DNA from: Christensenella sp. UBA6406
Lineage (GTDB): Bacteria; Bacillota; Clostridia; Christensenellales; UBA1242
Length of the DNA: 58,678 nt
Assembly: GCA_002438625.1 (NCBI GenBank)
Contig: DJPS01000016.1
Location: forward strand, 1-58,678
Direction of reading: 5' to 3'
The translations under genes were made by a program, and so were the position numbers. Below, piece by piece: positions 10,401-19,700 of this stretch. The stretch's first letter is position 1, and the number at the start of each line of letters is the position of its first letter. The notes beneath the pieces were generated by a model, which made no database searches, was not told the origin of the DNA, and saw nothing but the letters and a program-made list of their open reading frames with translations.

Positions 10401-13400
10401 TCTATTTTTTCTCCATTAGTTTCCTTATAAGCCGTGATTTTAACAGTATAAGATTTTTTAGTTGTTTCACTAGCAACAAGCATAGACACATAATATTCAC
10501 CATTAACGCCACGCACAAGTTGCCCGTTTCTATAATACGCATTCACTAATGTGATACCGTTGACAAGATAGTTTCTATCTGCAAGGCGTTCATATGGATA
10601 AGAATTTATTGATTTTGAATCATTTTTAACTAATTGCTCGAAAGACATTTCACTATTTGTAACTTCAATATAATCAAAATCTGCATAAATAGGGAAAACA
10701 TTGATTGACAACAACGCATTATAACCAGGAATTATGCTACTGCTAGGTTCTTCGGTTGGATTATAACCATTGTCCCCCATTACATCCCTTTCAGCGTATG
10801 TGTAAACCTTTGTTTCAGTCCTTTGAATGTTTTCTGGCATAAATGTCAAATAATATGTTAATTTAACTGATGGCTCAGTTTTTGCTGATAAAATGATTGT
10901 AAATCTTGTTTCTTCTTTAATAAATTTACTTTCATCGTTTAACTTTAATGTTAAGTTATAGTCTTTCGTTTGATTTTGTTCATCCATAGCACTTAAATTT
11001 GAAACTAAATCAAATTTAGCACTTGATAAATGACCGCCAGTATAACTTGAAACAAGCCTATTTTGAGCATCTAATATTGTAACTAAAACATCATCATTAG
11101 GGTCATCAGTGTGAAGCCTTGCCTTTATATCAATTTCCGTGCCCGCTGAAATTGTTGTGTTTTCTTCGCTAAGGAATTCAAAGTCAGTTGCTCCCAAAAT
11201 TACGCCAATGTTAAATTGCTTAGTAAATCTATCATCTTCAAAATAATCACTTAAATAAACTTTTTCGCCACTTTCAATAACTATATAAGGTCTTGCTGTA
11301 ACTCTTGCAAGTTTGCCCCCCATTCCTTCAAGTGCATTTACAATGTGCGTTAAATAGTAATCAATAGTAACAGCATTTTCGCCCGCACTTTCGCTTGATT
11401 CAAATGTGAAATATTGCGTGTAATCACCTAAATCGCACTCAACTTTATATTCTACATAAAGGTCTGTTGCAATGCTTGCACTTACGCCATTAACTTTTGC
11501 AGTTACATATGGCCTAATTTGATAGTTATCGCCCTTCTTTATCCTTAAAGTTGTCAATTTTTCAGCACCTGACAAAACATTGTTGCCTTGATACATATCA
11601 AAATCTAAAACTGGATAAGTGGCATAAATATTTATAGATGCAAATACTTTTGCACTTAATTTAGAAGTTACAGTTATTCTTGCACTTCCTGTACCTACAA
11701 CATTAAAACTTCCATCACTTAAAACTTTTACAACATCTTCGTTTGCACTTGTAACTTTAAGCCTATTAACATAACCAGATGTAGGCAATACATTTGCACT
11801 AATTAAATCGCTAATCTTATAAATATTGTAACTTAATAAAGCAAGTTTATCATTTACATCGTTTGATGTGTAATAGAATAGAAGCATAGACTCGTTGCCC
11901 ACTTTATAAGCATTAATCACTATTTCAATGCTCTTAGGTGGTTGTTGAACTAGTGCAAAACCATCTATTTCCAAATAAGGCAATAAACCTGTTTTATTCC
12001 AAATTGAACCGCTAAAACTATTGAAATTGTCAGTTGGAGAACCTTTTGCATCAAATATAATTGGTGCGTTTTCACCAAACTTAGCATATGAACTTGTAAT
12101 TAAATAATCATTTCCATTTACAATAAAAGTTGCATTATTTTTATTTTGCATATAAGAGTTATCTAGGTTTACAAATCTTGCATAACCTATCATTCCACTT
12201 AGTGAACCTTGCGCAATAGCAACAAAATTTGTGTAGGCATATCTTATAACCATATCCACAGATGCAGAACCATAAGCATAACCTATAAGCCCACCAACAT
12301 TGCTAACACCAACAACATCACCAGCATATTCATTTACTGAACTTCCTGCACCTACAACTCTATCTTTATATGTTGCACTATAAACTTTGCTAATGCTTCC
12401 GCCAACTGCATAGCCTATAAGCCCACCAACATTAGTGTTTCCTTTGACATTTACGGCATCATCACCAAAACTCTTTCCATCTTCATAAGATTGGACATAA
12501 GAGTTTTCCAAATGCCCCGCATTCATTCCTATTAGTCCGCCAATATTCTTCGTTCCCCTAACAAGAGATGAAGAGAATGCATTATATATTTTTCCATCAT
12601 TACCATTTATGCCCACCAAACCACCAACATTGTTTAATCCATAAACAACATTGTCTGTAGACACATTCATAATGCTTCCATTGTTTTGCCCAACAAGTCC
12701 GCCAATTATTGCATTTTCGCTAAGCACTGCATTATTGTAATAGATTCCATTATATTCATTATTAATATTTGCTGTTACATCTATTCCCTCGTCTTCAAAC
12801 AAAGAACTAAATATAACATCATTTCCATTCTTTTCGTTGTAAATGCTTTTAATATAACCATCGTTTTGTCCAACCATTCCACCGACATAATAAGTTGAAT
12901 GATATGTATCTTCGGCTGACATTCCAGGAATTTGGAACTTAATCTTGTCCACAATAATTATATCTCCACCACTTACTGCGTTTGTTTTGCTTGTATACAA
13001 TATATCTGCACTATTTTGACCTAATAAGCCACCAACATAAGCAGTGTTTTTACCAACATAGTATTTGAACTCGCCCAAAACAACATTAACATTAATTACA
13101 CCAAACTTGCCTGCAACTTCTGCATTTTCTCTATCTGATTTATATAAATTATCACAAGAGAACTTGCCTGCAACCGCACCAACATATACCTTGTAATCTT
13201 TGTTGTTGCTAAGCACATTTATTCCACTACAATCCACTTTTAAAACTGAAACCTGCAAAGTTAAATCGCAAATTGTTCCAATTCTTGGCACTGTATCGTA
13301 AACTTTTTTACCAAATACATTTTCACTAGATGAAATTTGTGCAAATAAACCAAAATAATCTTCATCTTCATTTTCTTTTATATCATTTGAAATTATTGAT

Positions 13401-16294
13401 TTATTTATATTTAAATTTAAAATTGAACTTCTTAAACTAAATGTTTCAACCCTTTCATTTACAAGTTGTTCAAACGTAAATAAACCGCTTAAATAGCCAG
13501 TAAATGCCAATTTTTTGCTTCTTCCAATAGGTTCAAAATTGCTAACATTAGAAAAATCTATATTGTTAGTTAATATATAATAATAACTCATTGTCAAAGC
13601 ATCTGTTCCTATTGACATAAGGTCGCTAGCAGTTGAAATATGAAAAGCGGTTTCCCTTGTTAAACCATCTTGCACTGTAACAAACACTTCTACATAATTT
13701 GTTGCATCGCTTGCATTTGTAAAACTGTCTTCACTTGCTATTCTAAGTTTTGCCTTACCCGCACGAAGAGGCGTAACAACACCATTTGCATCAACTTTAA
13801 ACACAGGGCTATCCACAGATTCTCCAGTTGTTGTGCTTCTATATTGATATCTAACCTTAGTGTTTAATGCATCTGTTGGATATGCATTTGCTTCCACCTT
13901 AAATGTATTGCTTTCGTTATCTAGCCCTTTCCTGCTATCAAAATAAATGTTTCCATTTACAACATTTGTTAAGACTATTGAATTTACAAGTTTTGCACTG
14001 CTAACTTCTATCATACAACTTTCGCTATATGTTCTGCCAAACTCCTTAACTGTTGCTGTTACAATAAGCGTGTCCATATCACCTTCAAGTGGTCCAGCAG
14101 TTACAATCGTGCTAAGCCCTTTAACAGCACTTAAACTTCCACTAACAAAATCATTGCTAGTCCTATCCGTTATTGTCCATTCCACATCCTTTGCATAAGT
14201 CGCATTTTGCGGATAAACATTTGCAACAAGCCCAATTTGACTAAGTGTTGATTTATTATAAAAACCAACCGTTGAATAATCATATGCTATTGCATTTAAC
14301 TTATTTAATGTTATTGAAGAAATTGCCCTATATGCCTCTATTGTAATTGATGCAGTAAATTGAATTTCATTTCCATTTCCGCCTTGCTCATAACCCGTTA
14401 AATTTACAACTAATTGCGTAACACCTTCCCTTAATGGTCTAATTACCCAATTATCACAAGTTGCAATGCTTCCATTTGCAACAACAAACTCACTGCCAAT
14501 TATTGTCGCATTTTCATTCACTATTTTCTTTAAATCAACTTCACTATTGATTTGCAAATATATCTTCTTTAAAGTTTTTCCATCACTATAGTATTCTTTT
14601 TGCCCTATTGCACTATTCGTATACGGACTATCCACTTCTAACGCAAAATCCGTAAGCGGAACATAAGATATAATTCTAGTTTCAGTGCCTCCGCCGTTTC
14701 TGTAATAAATACGCAAAATTTCATCTGTTACATCATTTGCCTTTATAGTGTATGATGTGCTAGACTGTCTTGTTAGTGTCAACTTATCACTAACTTCACC
14801 AAGTTCAAATCCTTCCACATTTGCATTAACAGGCACCAAATTCAACTCTAAATCTGCACTTTCGCCCTTTTCAATGTAAATTACACTTGGCACATTTATA
14901 GATGAAATTCCCGTTACAACCTTAACATTTAACTTGCACTCTAAATTAAGTTCATATTCCTTAGCCTTCAAACTCTCCACATTAAATTCATATGTTGCTT
15001 GCATTGCATTATTTGCTCTAACATAAAGAGTTTCGCCACTTTTAACTTCAAAAGTGCCATTATTTACATCAATCAATTCGCCATTTTCATTTAAAAACCT
15101 AATTGTGCCCACAGCATTTAAATCTGCATATGTAACTTTCATTACACTATCTTCCAAAAGCACACTGCTTGGACTAAGTGAAAAACGAATACTTGCACCT
15201 AAAACATTATCGTTATATCTATCGTATACAGTTAAATCTATTTCATCATCAACCTTTTTACCATTTATGTTGATTGCATTTGGGATATCTATAACATTAA
15301 AACTGATTGTAAACTTAATTGCTTCCAAATAATCTTCCGCATTTTTTAAATTTACACTGAAAACTAAATCAGTCTTTCCAAGTGCAACTGCTTGCACCCT
15401 TATAATGCTTCCGCCCTTAACATCTGCTTGAATTATTTTATTGTTAAAAGAGATTAATTTTAAATCTATTAAATCACTAGAATAATCACTACACTCCAAA
15501 ATCAAGTCTTCATAAGATAAATTTTCAATAGTTTTAACCAATTCTAAACTGCTTAACTTAATTTCACCATTTTGAATTACATTTTTTCCGCTTTCACTAG
15601 ATAAAGACAATGATTCACTTTCAATAGGTTTAACAATGTTCACGACCTTAACATCATAATTATCTGGATTATTTTTACCATAAACTTTTATGCTAAACTT
15701 CCCTGCCACTGTTGCATTTGTTGCATCTATTAATCCTGTTGTTTCATTTATCGTAACCCCAGCAAACTGTTGCACCATTTCAAAACGTAAATCACTTTTT
15801 GCACTGTGAATAGGAGATAAATTTAATTCACTATCTGCTTTAATAACATATTTACCACCAAAAGGAATGTAAATTTCATTTTCACTTACAAATTTAACAC
15901 TTTCTACGCTTTGATAAACATTTACCTTAATTTCCCTATAATCACTGCTATCAATTAAATTATGTATGCTAATCTTCGCACTTCCAGGCATTAAACCTGT
16001 TACCATAAATTTAATTACCGCACTATTTTCGCTAATCTTTTTAATTGCTACAATGCTTTCATTTTGAACTGATGTCCACACACCATCATCAGCATTTGCA
16101 TCCTGTTTATTTACCGAAAAAATTACAGAGTCATCAATCACTTCCTCACTGCTTGTCGTTTGCCCAAGTATGATTTCAATTTCTTCCACACTTGCACTAA
16201 ATTTAAAGTTGCTACCACCGCCAGCACAGCCCGCAAATGCAAACACCACAAACGCAAACATTATACTTAGCATTGATAAATATTTTTTCTTCAT
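4424..16294 (-). CDS. giant GLUG-repeat surface lipoprotein 1 (3956 aa)
   Basis: A lipoprotein signal peptide (MKKKY, hydrophobic core, lipobox FAGC with C23) is followed by acidic and Ser/Asn-rich sequence. Residues ~30-870 and ~1450-2260 are Big_2-like Ig-type domains. Five GLUG modules, each opening with a segment like 'Y-I-L-x-N-x-I-D-F...F-x-G-x-x-x-G-x-x-Y-x-I', lie at about 875-1450, 2263-2690, 2735-3270, 3340-3590 and 3675-3956. They contain many GGLVG-x-N-x-G-x-I-x-N-S repeats expected to fold as beta-helix coils. There is no catalytic domain, sortase motif or C-terminal anchor, so it should hang from the membrane by its lipid. GLUG proteins are usually thought to be adhesins or matrix proteins; the actual ligand is unknown. 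Ribosome binding site AAGGAGAT precedes the ATG. It is a paralogue of the next gene, with shared segments such as TGLIDATNAT. Confidence 0.85.
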   Translation of the reverse strand: MKKKYLSMLSIMFAFVVFAFAGCAGGGSNFKFSASVEEIEIILGQTTSSEEVIDDSVIFSVNKQDANADDGVWTSVQNESIVAIKKISENSAVIKFMVTGLMPGSAKISIHNLIDSSDYREIKVNVYQSVESVKFVSENEIYIPFGGKYVIKADSELNLSPIHSAKSDLRFEMVQQFAGVTINETTGLIDATNATVAGKFSIKVYGKNNPDNYDVKVVNIVKPIESESLSLSSESGKNVIQNGEIKLSSLELVKTIENLSYEDLILECSDYSSDLIDLKLISFNNKIIQADVKGGSIIRVQAVALGKTDLVFSVNLKNAEDYLEAIKFTISFNVIDIPNAININGKKVDDEIDLTVYDRYNDNVLGASIRFSLSPSSVLLEDSVMKVTYADLNAVGTIRFLNENGELIDVNNGTFEVKSGETLYVRANNAMQATYEFNVESLKAKEYELNLECKLNVKVVTGISSINVPSVIYIEKGESADLELNLVPVNANVEGFELGEVSDKLTLTRQSSTSYTIKANDVTDEILRIYYRNGGGTETRIISYVPLTDFALEVDSPYTNSAIGQKEYYSDGKTLKKIYLQINSEVDLKKIVNENATIIGSEFVVANGSIATCDNWVIRPLREGVTQLVVNLTGYEQGGNGNEIQFTASITIEAYRAISSITLNKLNAIAYDYSTVGFYNKSTLSQIGLVANVYPQNATYAKDVEWTITDRTSNDFVSGSLSAVKGLSTIVTAGPLEGDMDTLIVTATVKEFGRTYSESCMIEVSSAKLVNSIVLTNVVNGNIYFDSRKGLDNESNTFKVEANAYPTDALNTKVRYQYRSTTTGESVDSPVFKVDANGVVTPLRAGKAKLRIASEDSFTNASDATNYVEVFVTVQDGLTRETAFHISTASDLMSIGTDALTMSYYYILTNNIDFSNVSNFEPIGRSKKLAFTGYLSGLFTFEQLVNERVETFSLRSSILNLNINKSIISNDIKENEDEDYFGLFAQISSSENVFGKKVYDTVPRIGTICDLTLQVSVLKVDCSGINVLSNNKDYKVYVGAVAGKFSCDNLYKSDRENAEVAGKFGVINVNVVLGEFKYYVGKNTAYVGGLLGQNSADILYTSKTNAVSGGDIIIVDKIKFQIPGMSAEDTYHSTYYVGGMVGQNDGYIKSIYNEKNGNDVIFSSLFEDEGIDVTANINNEYNGIYYNNAVLSENAIIGGLVGQNNGSIMNVSTDNVVYGLNNVGGLVGINGNDGKIYNAFSSSLVRGTKNIGGLIGMNAGHLENSYVQSYEDGKSFGDDAVNVKGNTNVGGLIGYAVGGSISKVYSATYKDRVVGAGSSVNEYAGDVVGVSNVGGLIGYAYGSASVDMVIRYAYTNFVAIAQGSLSGMIGYARFVNLDNSYMQNKNNATFIVNGNDYLITSSYAKFGENAPIIFDAKGSPTDNFNSFSGSIWNKTGLLPYLEIDGFALVQQPPKSIEIVINAYKVGNESMLLFYYTSNDVNDKLALLSYNIYKISDLISANVLPTSGYVNRLKVTSANEDVVKVLSDGSFNVVGTGSARITVTSKLSAKVFASINIYATYPVLDFDMYQGNNVLSGAEKLTTLRIKKGDNYQIRPYVTAKVNGVSASIATDLYVEYKVECDLGDYTQYFTFESSESAGENAVTIDYYLTHIVNALEGMGGKLARVTARPYIVIESGEKVYLSDYFEDDRFTKQFNIGVILGATDFEFLSEENTTISAGTEIDIKARLHTDDPNDDVLVTILDAQNRLVSSYTGGHLSSAKFDLVSNLSAMDEQNQTKDYNLTLKLNDESKFIKEETRFTIILSAKTEPSVKLTYYLTFMPENIQRTETKVYTYAERDVMGDNGYNPTEEPSSSIIPGYNALLSINVFPIYADFDYIEVTNSEMSFEQLVKNDSKSINSYPYERLADRNYLVNGITLVNAYYRNGQLVRGVNGEYYVSMLVASETTKKSYTVKITAYKETNGEKIEVYSYDLVLDCAYLPKVNLSLNGETSKQNNEIYMPFGTESELGVSFFEYDGDVSFDVTKDGVNYPYASVTKVKGTNAYKLNVSSLASVGDVVEIKATINKRIGKLTKTATDTLEFIVVDYVIKDIGFENVSNNVMREVFGGTYALKLSFEKSKFFYDETNDAIRAKIIADLEKLSTSDFNTWYAYKASNTGNDVAIGKYYKNAYFEVNSKSITSKDLYVTGVNYDNKDSNQKRISAKLKFSFDRVTKEWVYEKSGIENIYRDDKNLSALLTDKYIANGKVYQILDRVFTVNFYLNTDRTNAVPIYNENEFYAMEADISYILMTDLVLDNFKPISTQIKSFNGNNHTITINSYKDETELENRSGSKQIGLFTEIYEGAIFENIHLIVGNSTLEIDAEGYSQVIFGLLTAVNNGSIYNCSVSYAGEEVSSAIVQRVINGKEVISPYDYQNTIISSNLAETTTTVSGNAIPASAKGLKVRITLTTVDSDFVESTMGILVGENNGTIANSRIEENVKFHNYGVVGAITGQNSGVVSSCYSKAILYSYTSASEYSKVGGLVGSNSGRIALSFVEGKYNFANRDNVEIELNAVSRVGGFVYENAGEISNCYSNIRINSNAPTAGFVFTNSGSIKNTYSTSIVRENSVQDMPYIGLDDYNNVNNTGDIISAYFLMGKYTYQDSQPATMIETAEEFAFIDTFESFAFDTEVNGNVNENSVNGVWFIPTTKASTTSAYKGQKFIYGKPTITSANIISRGYVDLVTVTTTGGQPEYIYTSLIGANYGSVEHPYVIYSASDFNTYVLEPASSSGNDKYYIMACDIDFSEDVIMAESYKINFNGYFEGNAMQIANLRNSYLNSNDEASDLSNMGLFRTLDNAVFKNVTIKADEMFGSACQKVGTVAGTINNSKVYNISLSGEAIVHGKNMAGGLAGYSENSVIKDIHTELSVNAGYRATNTYLYESAVADKVSYAGGVVGVLVGSKVQSVSITNGVTVIGEMVGGGFGLIDKASAVSNAKVYVTDDMFIKGISMIGGLASENRGKIDKSFIQYEDDVQSVIDTGEAVGYFNTIANNDYYRVGITDSNRIDGKATAIGGLVGFNNGGNISNSYSKVNIKDEYALVAGGIVGRSLSGVISNVYASGTIYIKYSDTATYDPGTTISTYYYKYIGGIVGSLANNFIYTQKFDNVYVDDEVNTNVVKLLSATNVLEINNAVSLVSYDYTKLEEYEQTQIGGLVGLVGTINDVAPLKANDNNSLFANSFNKVVYKTATPNIEKANDIATNIVINDVAVLSNNANTQMAVPDGYSKGVNTYGNGYELLQMLSDGKKAVNQTYGTPIYEDWTRNGVKIKGMKTQIFLMHLISNFEFENGDSKTPVLRDIEVTKVDLNKLNIFKKLTSVSYECYLISSVKDLQILSTLINYGYIANGAKGITFMLAGNIDFAGANFAGLGSSMNAFRGTFDGNTYTISNVKFKNNNDIYTGFINYASGMTLKNIAFNGVEFNVSEDDDAIYVGLVGFATNSILSKVSVSKATITVANPNTIAVGAMGGYLFGTTSGASSVQSCYTSVDKININANANVSAFIGATSSQGVNITNCYANILNASIANGVSGKVYGLIAKGTTTTNIINSWTKLYSGTLNSANLLAYDSSVSMKLTKVYKSINSSSDNFNQLSFYQTSSNWSGSTNPWLVTANWNLDNLPASYPTHSWVEKVSIEEPDTNTGFDGIRTHIITKASQLVNIAIQIRNGTIPNGGDGRIFELGTNIDFNNLTTINGNPVQSLGTFEIPFKGIFDGKGYTIRNVVLSETAGKDNDISLGFFGRVDSSAIKNVTFNGLTITLNQTEQSEGKTYLGSIAGISTVSTINKVNVKNVTLRISQNENYAYVGGFVGYAEGSKIVNSIFDGAIKANFVGANKEPIRVGGIVGYVKAQNMHIENNFIRLSNATELEADANTQYGILIGAITKSVSFTQIINNYYQNFSKLIKVCGYGSLDKSNQVGSERNIEEYI

Positions 16295-16742
16295 AAGTTA
16301 TCTCCTTATTATTTCTCTTTTAGACTTTTTAATCGCTTTACTATATAGCAGTCTTGAATAAGAAAGTTATTTCTTAAAGTCTTTTCTTTCCATTTTTTCA
16401 TTATATTTTGACTAAAATTTAACATTTTTAGCCAAATTTACATTAATTATTTACCTTTTTAATCAAAACTTAAAAACTAATGCAAATTATAAATGATTTA
16501 ATTTTTTAAACTTTCTTATTCAAGACTGCTCAAATTTGAGCATATCTTGATTTGCTTTAATCTATCTTTCATAAATTAAAACTATTTTTTAAATTTCCAC
16601 ATTCAATTTAATCTATTAATTAAATGTTTATCTTTTGTTTAATGCAGATAAATTTATTTTAATTTTTGCTTGCAAATTAAAATTGTTTTATTTGCATTAT
16701 TTAAATTTATTTACATCAATTAAAATTGAAATAACAAACTAA
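16295..16742. other. 450-bp intergenic region between the giant lipoprotein genes
   Basis: Very AT-rich, no gene. It carries the 22-bp inverted repeat listed separately, the palindrome GCTCAAATTTGAGC (16528-16541), and one minus-strand TATAAT (16412-16417 region) with no good -35. No T-tailed hairpin was found after the stop of the upstream giant gene, so read-through from giant 2 into giant 1 is possible. Confidence 0.5.
16347..16530. repeat. perfect 22-bp inverted repeat around a 140-bp segment
   Basis: The 22 bases at 16347-16368 are the exact reverse complement of 16509-16530; the match stops on both sides. The intervening 140 bp holds no gene. No target-site duplication is visible at the outer edges. 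The arrangement fits an invertible segment, a MITE-like element or a long leader hairpin in the transcript of giant lipoprotein 1, which starts 53 bp downstream. Confidence 0.75.
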
Positions 16743-19700
16743 TTAATTTTGTAAATAACTAGGTTCACCTTGTGCACCAGCACCGCCAGATTGCTCTTCG
16801 CCACCGACATCAACATCATACTCTCCAACAGTTCCATCATCTCCATTAACTTTATTACCATTGTAACCGCCGTTACCAGAACGCCCACTATTTTTGCCTG
16901 CATGATAACCTTCCCAAAGCAAAACTCCAAAAAACTCCGCTTTGAAATGACTTCCATCTCCGCCTTTTGTTCCTTTTCCGCCATCTCCACCAGGGGCACA
17001 TTGTAAATCTATCGTAGAACCTGATGCTTTATATGAAGATGATGAAGGATTTAAACTTGTTGCCCCATAAGAGTTACCAATAAATGCATAACCACCATTT
17101 CCGCCATTTCCTCCATCGTTACCCTTTGTAACATCGCTACATGAGTGTACACCTTTACCCCAATCACCATGCGATAAAGGGCATTGTATGTGATTTGTTC
17201 TGCCATAGCAACAACTTGTTGCATCATCTTTACCATCGCTACCATTTCCGCCACGACCTGCGGCAGTACCGTGATCGCCATCACTAACAAAGTCAAATGA
17301 GCCACTGTTTGTGTTTCCTGATAAATTACAATTTGCATTTATGCCAACAATTCCGCCAGCAATTACATTACCGCCATTTCCGCCCTTCATACCTTTTTTA
17401 GTTTCTGGGTCAAAACCTTTGGCATTATCGCCATTTCCAGCATGTCCAGTAACAACTTTACCAGAATTTGAACAAGAACTTATATTCACATTGTTTGCAT
17501 AAGCAACCAAACCACCAACTGGACTAGCATTAAAGCCATTGTTCCCATCAGTATAATCAAAATTTGTTAAAATTTTAATCGTTTCATTCTTTTGCAATGT
17601 AAATGTTTTAAATGAAACAGTCGCTTGTACATTTGATGCACTTACTTTATCTACACTATTATTCATTAAAACAGTTTCGTAAAAATTTGCATCCAAAGCA
17701 CTATCACCTGTAACTGTGCAACCATTGTTTTTAGAACTTGTTAAATTTCCATCTGACATAGCACCGCAAATTCCGCCAGCAAGACCCAAGTTTCTTGCAT
17801 AAATTGCATCTCCACTTGATGTTGCCTTAGCAATCATATCGTACGCTGTTACACTTAAATTAGAAGTTTCGCAACTTGTTATATTTGTGCTTTCTGCATA
17901 ACCAACAAGTCCACCAACAACATTTGCTGTAAGTTTTGTAGTTGTTAAGAAAGATACTTTTACTTTTGATATTGTGGACTTAGAAGCAATAGCACATAAA
18001 CCACCTGAATAAGATAAATATTTACTCATATCCGCAAACATTACATTTGTAGATGCACTGCTTGAAGAATAATATCTTTCATATTCTGTCATCATATTAC
18101 TTCCAGCACTTTCTAATTGTAAATCTAAATTAGTTATTGTAGCATTATCAATAACATATAAGAATCCCATCATAAGAGCAGAGTTATCTCCGTTACTTAC
18201 CTTTTTAGAATCTATTGCAATTCCTTTAAGTTTCTTATTGTTACCATCTAATGTGCCACTGAAACCAGCAGCAGATTTAGGGTTCCAAGCCTTCTTAGTT
18301 TCGCCCTTAACATCAAACCCATGTTGATTTATGTTGTATGCAAGTTTAATCTTAACACCCGCTTTATAGTCCGTATCCATTAATTTATAGAATGCACTGA
18401 AATTATTTACATATGTATAACCACCAGTTATAGTTGTTCTTATAAAACTGTCAAACCTAGGGAAATATGCATAGCCAAAGTTTTTAGTGCTATTTCTACA
18501 AACATTATTTGTATTTTTATTGGTTGCATATAGCAAATAATAAGAACTTCCCGTATTTATCGTATCTGATAAATATCTATCAAATGCAAGTGTTTTTAAT
18601 GAACTTGTAGAAGTTGCAATGCTATTTCTCGTAACTGCCTGTGGGTCAAAACTGCAATATACAAACTTAGTTTTACTATCGGCATATCCAACTACACCTG
18701 CATTTCTACTTGATAATGTTGTATCTAAACTTGTAACAGAGTTTACAAACTTAAATAAAGTATTTTCACTTCTACCAACAAATGTACCTGCATAATTTCC
18801 ACTATCTACAACTAATCCACCAAGAGTGAAGCAGTTAAAGATTGTACCATCTTCACTTGTAGATGCAATTATTCCGCTTGTCCCACTAGAAATAACTTCT
18901 ATATCTGCAATGACATTTAATATCATACCATTGTTTGTTGTAACCACACCACCAACACTTGAACCTTGCACCTTTCCAGTTGCATAAAGGTCGTGGACAA
19001 CACCATTGCTTGTATCTGCAACCATTGCACTAGAAATGCCACTTGATGATGTTGTTTTAACCGCAAAGTTGCCAACAACACCATACTTACCAATTTTGCT
19101 AAATAACGAATCGCTAACAGTAATTTGTTTATAATTACCCGCAAAAACACCATTAATTGATTTAGAACTTGTAACAGTAATATCTCTTGTTAATAGGTGA
19201 TAAGTTTTGCTACTACTTAAAATTCCGCTAGAACTTGAAACCCTAATAGGATTAAACACCGTTCCACTTTTAATAGTGATAAATTCTTTAATGTATTGAT
19301 ACATCATATCTGCACTTCTATCAAACTCATCTAAGAAATCAACATAATCCAATATATTATAGGAATCACTATTCGCAAATCTTATAGTGTTATCATCGCT
19401 TGTCAACAACTTGCTACTTTCAAACCTAGAACCAGTAACTTCATCTACCACAGTTATACCATTGTTTCCGCCCTTGTAGTTATTTACACCCGCAAGCACA
19501 TCAATGTTATATTTGTTCTTGTTTTCGTTTCCGTATTCAGGCTTAACAATGGTTGTTAAGATTGTCGTGTTTGAAATTGAATCTCTTGTGTCTCCCGCTA
19601 TACCACCAGCATAGATATGTTCAAACTTAGAACCTGTGCTGATATCTATATATCCAGAAGCAACGCAATTCTTTATTTCTAATGAACCAGAATCTTTGTA

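Noticed and set aside
16347..16530. 22-bp inverted repeat as an intrinsic terminator
   Set aside because: The 140-nt loop is far too long and no T tract follows the second arm in the minus direction.
16739..17338. Minus-strand frames rich in Met, Val and Glu over the Gly-rich end of giant lipoprotein 2
   Set aside because: Shadows of GGN/GGT codons read in another frame; no start signals.
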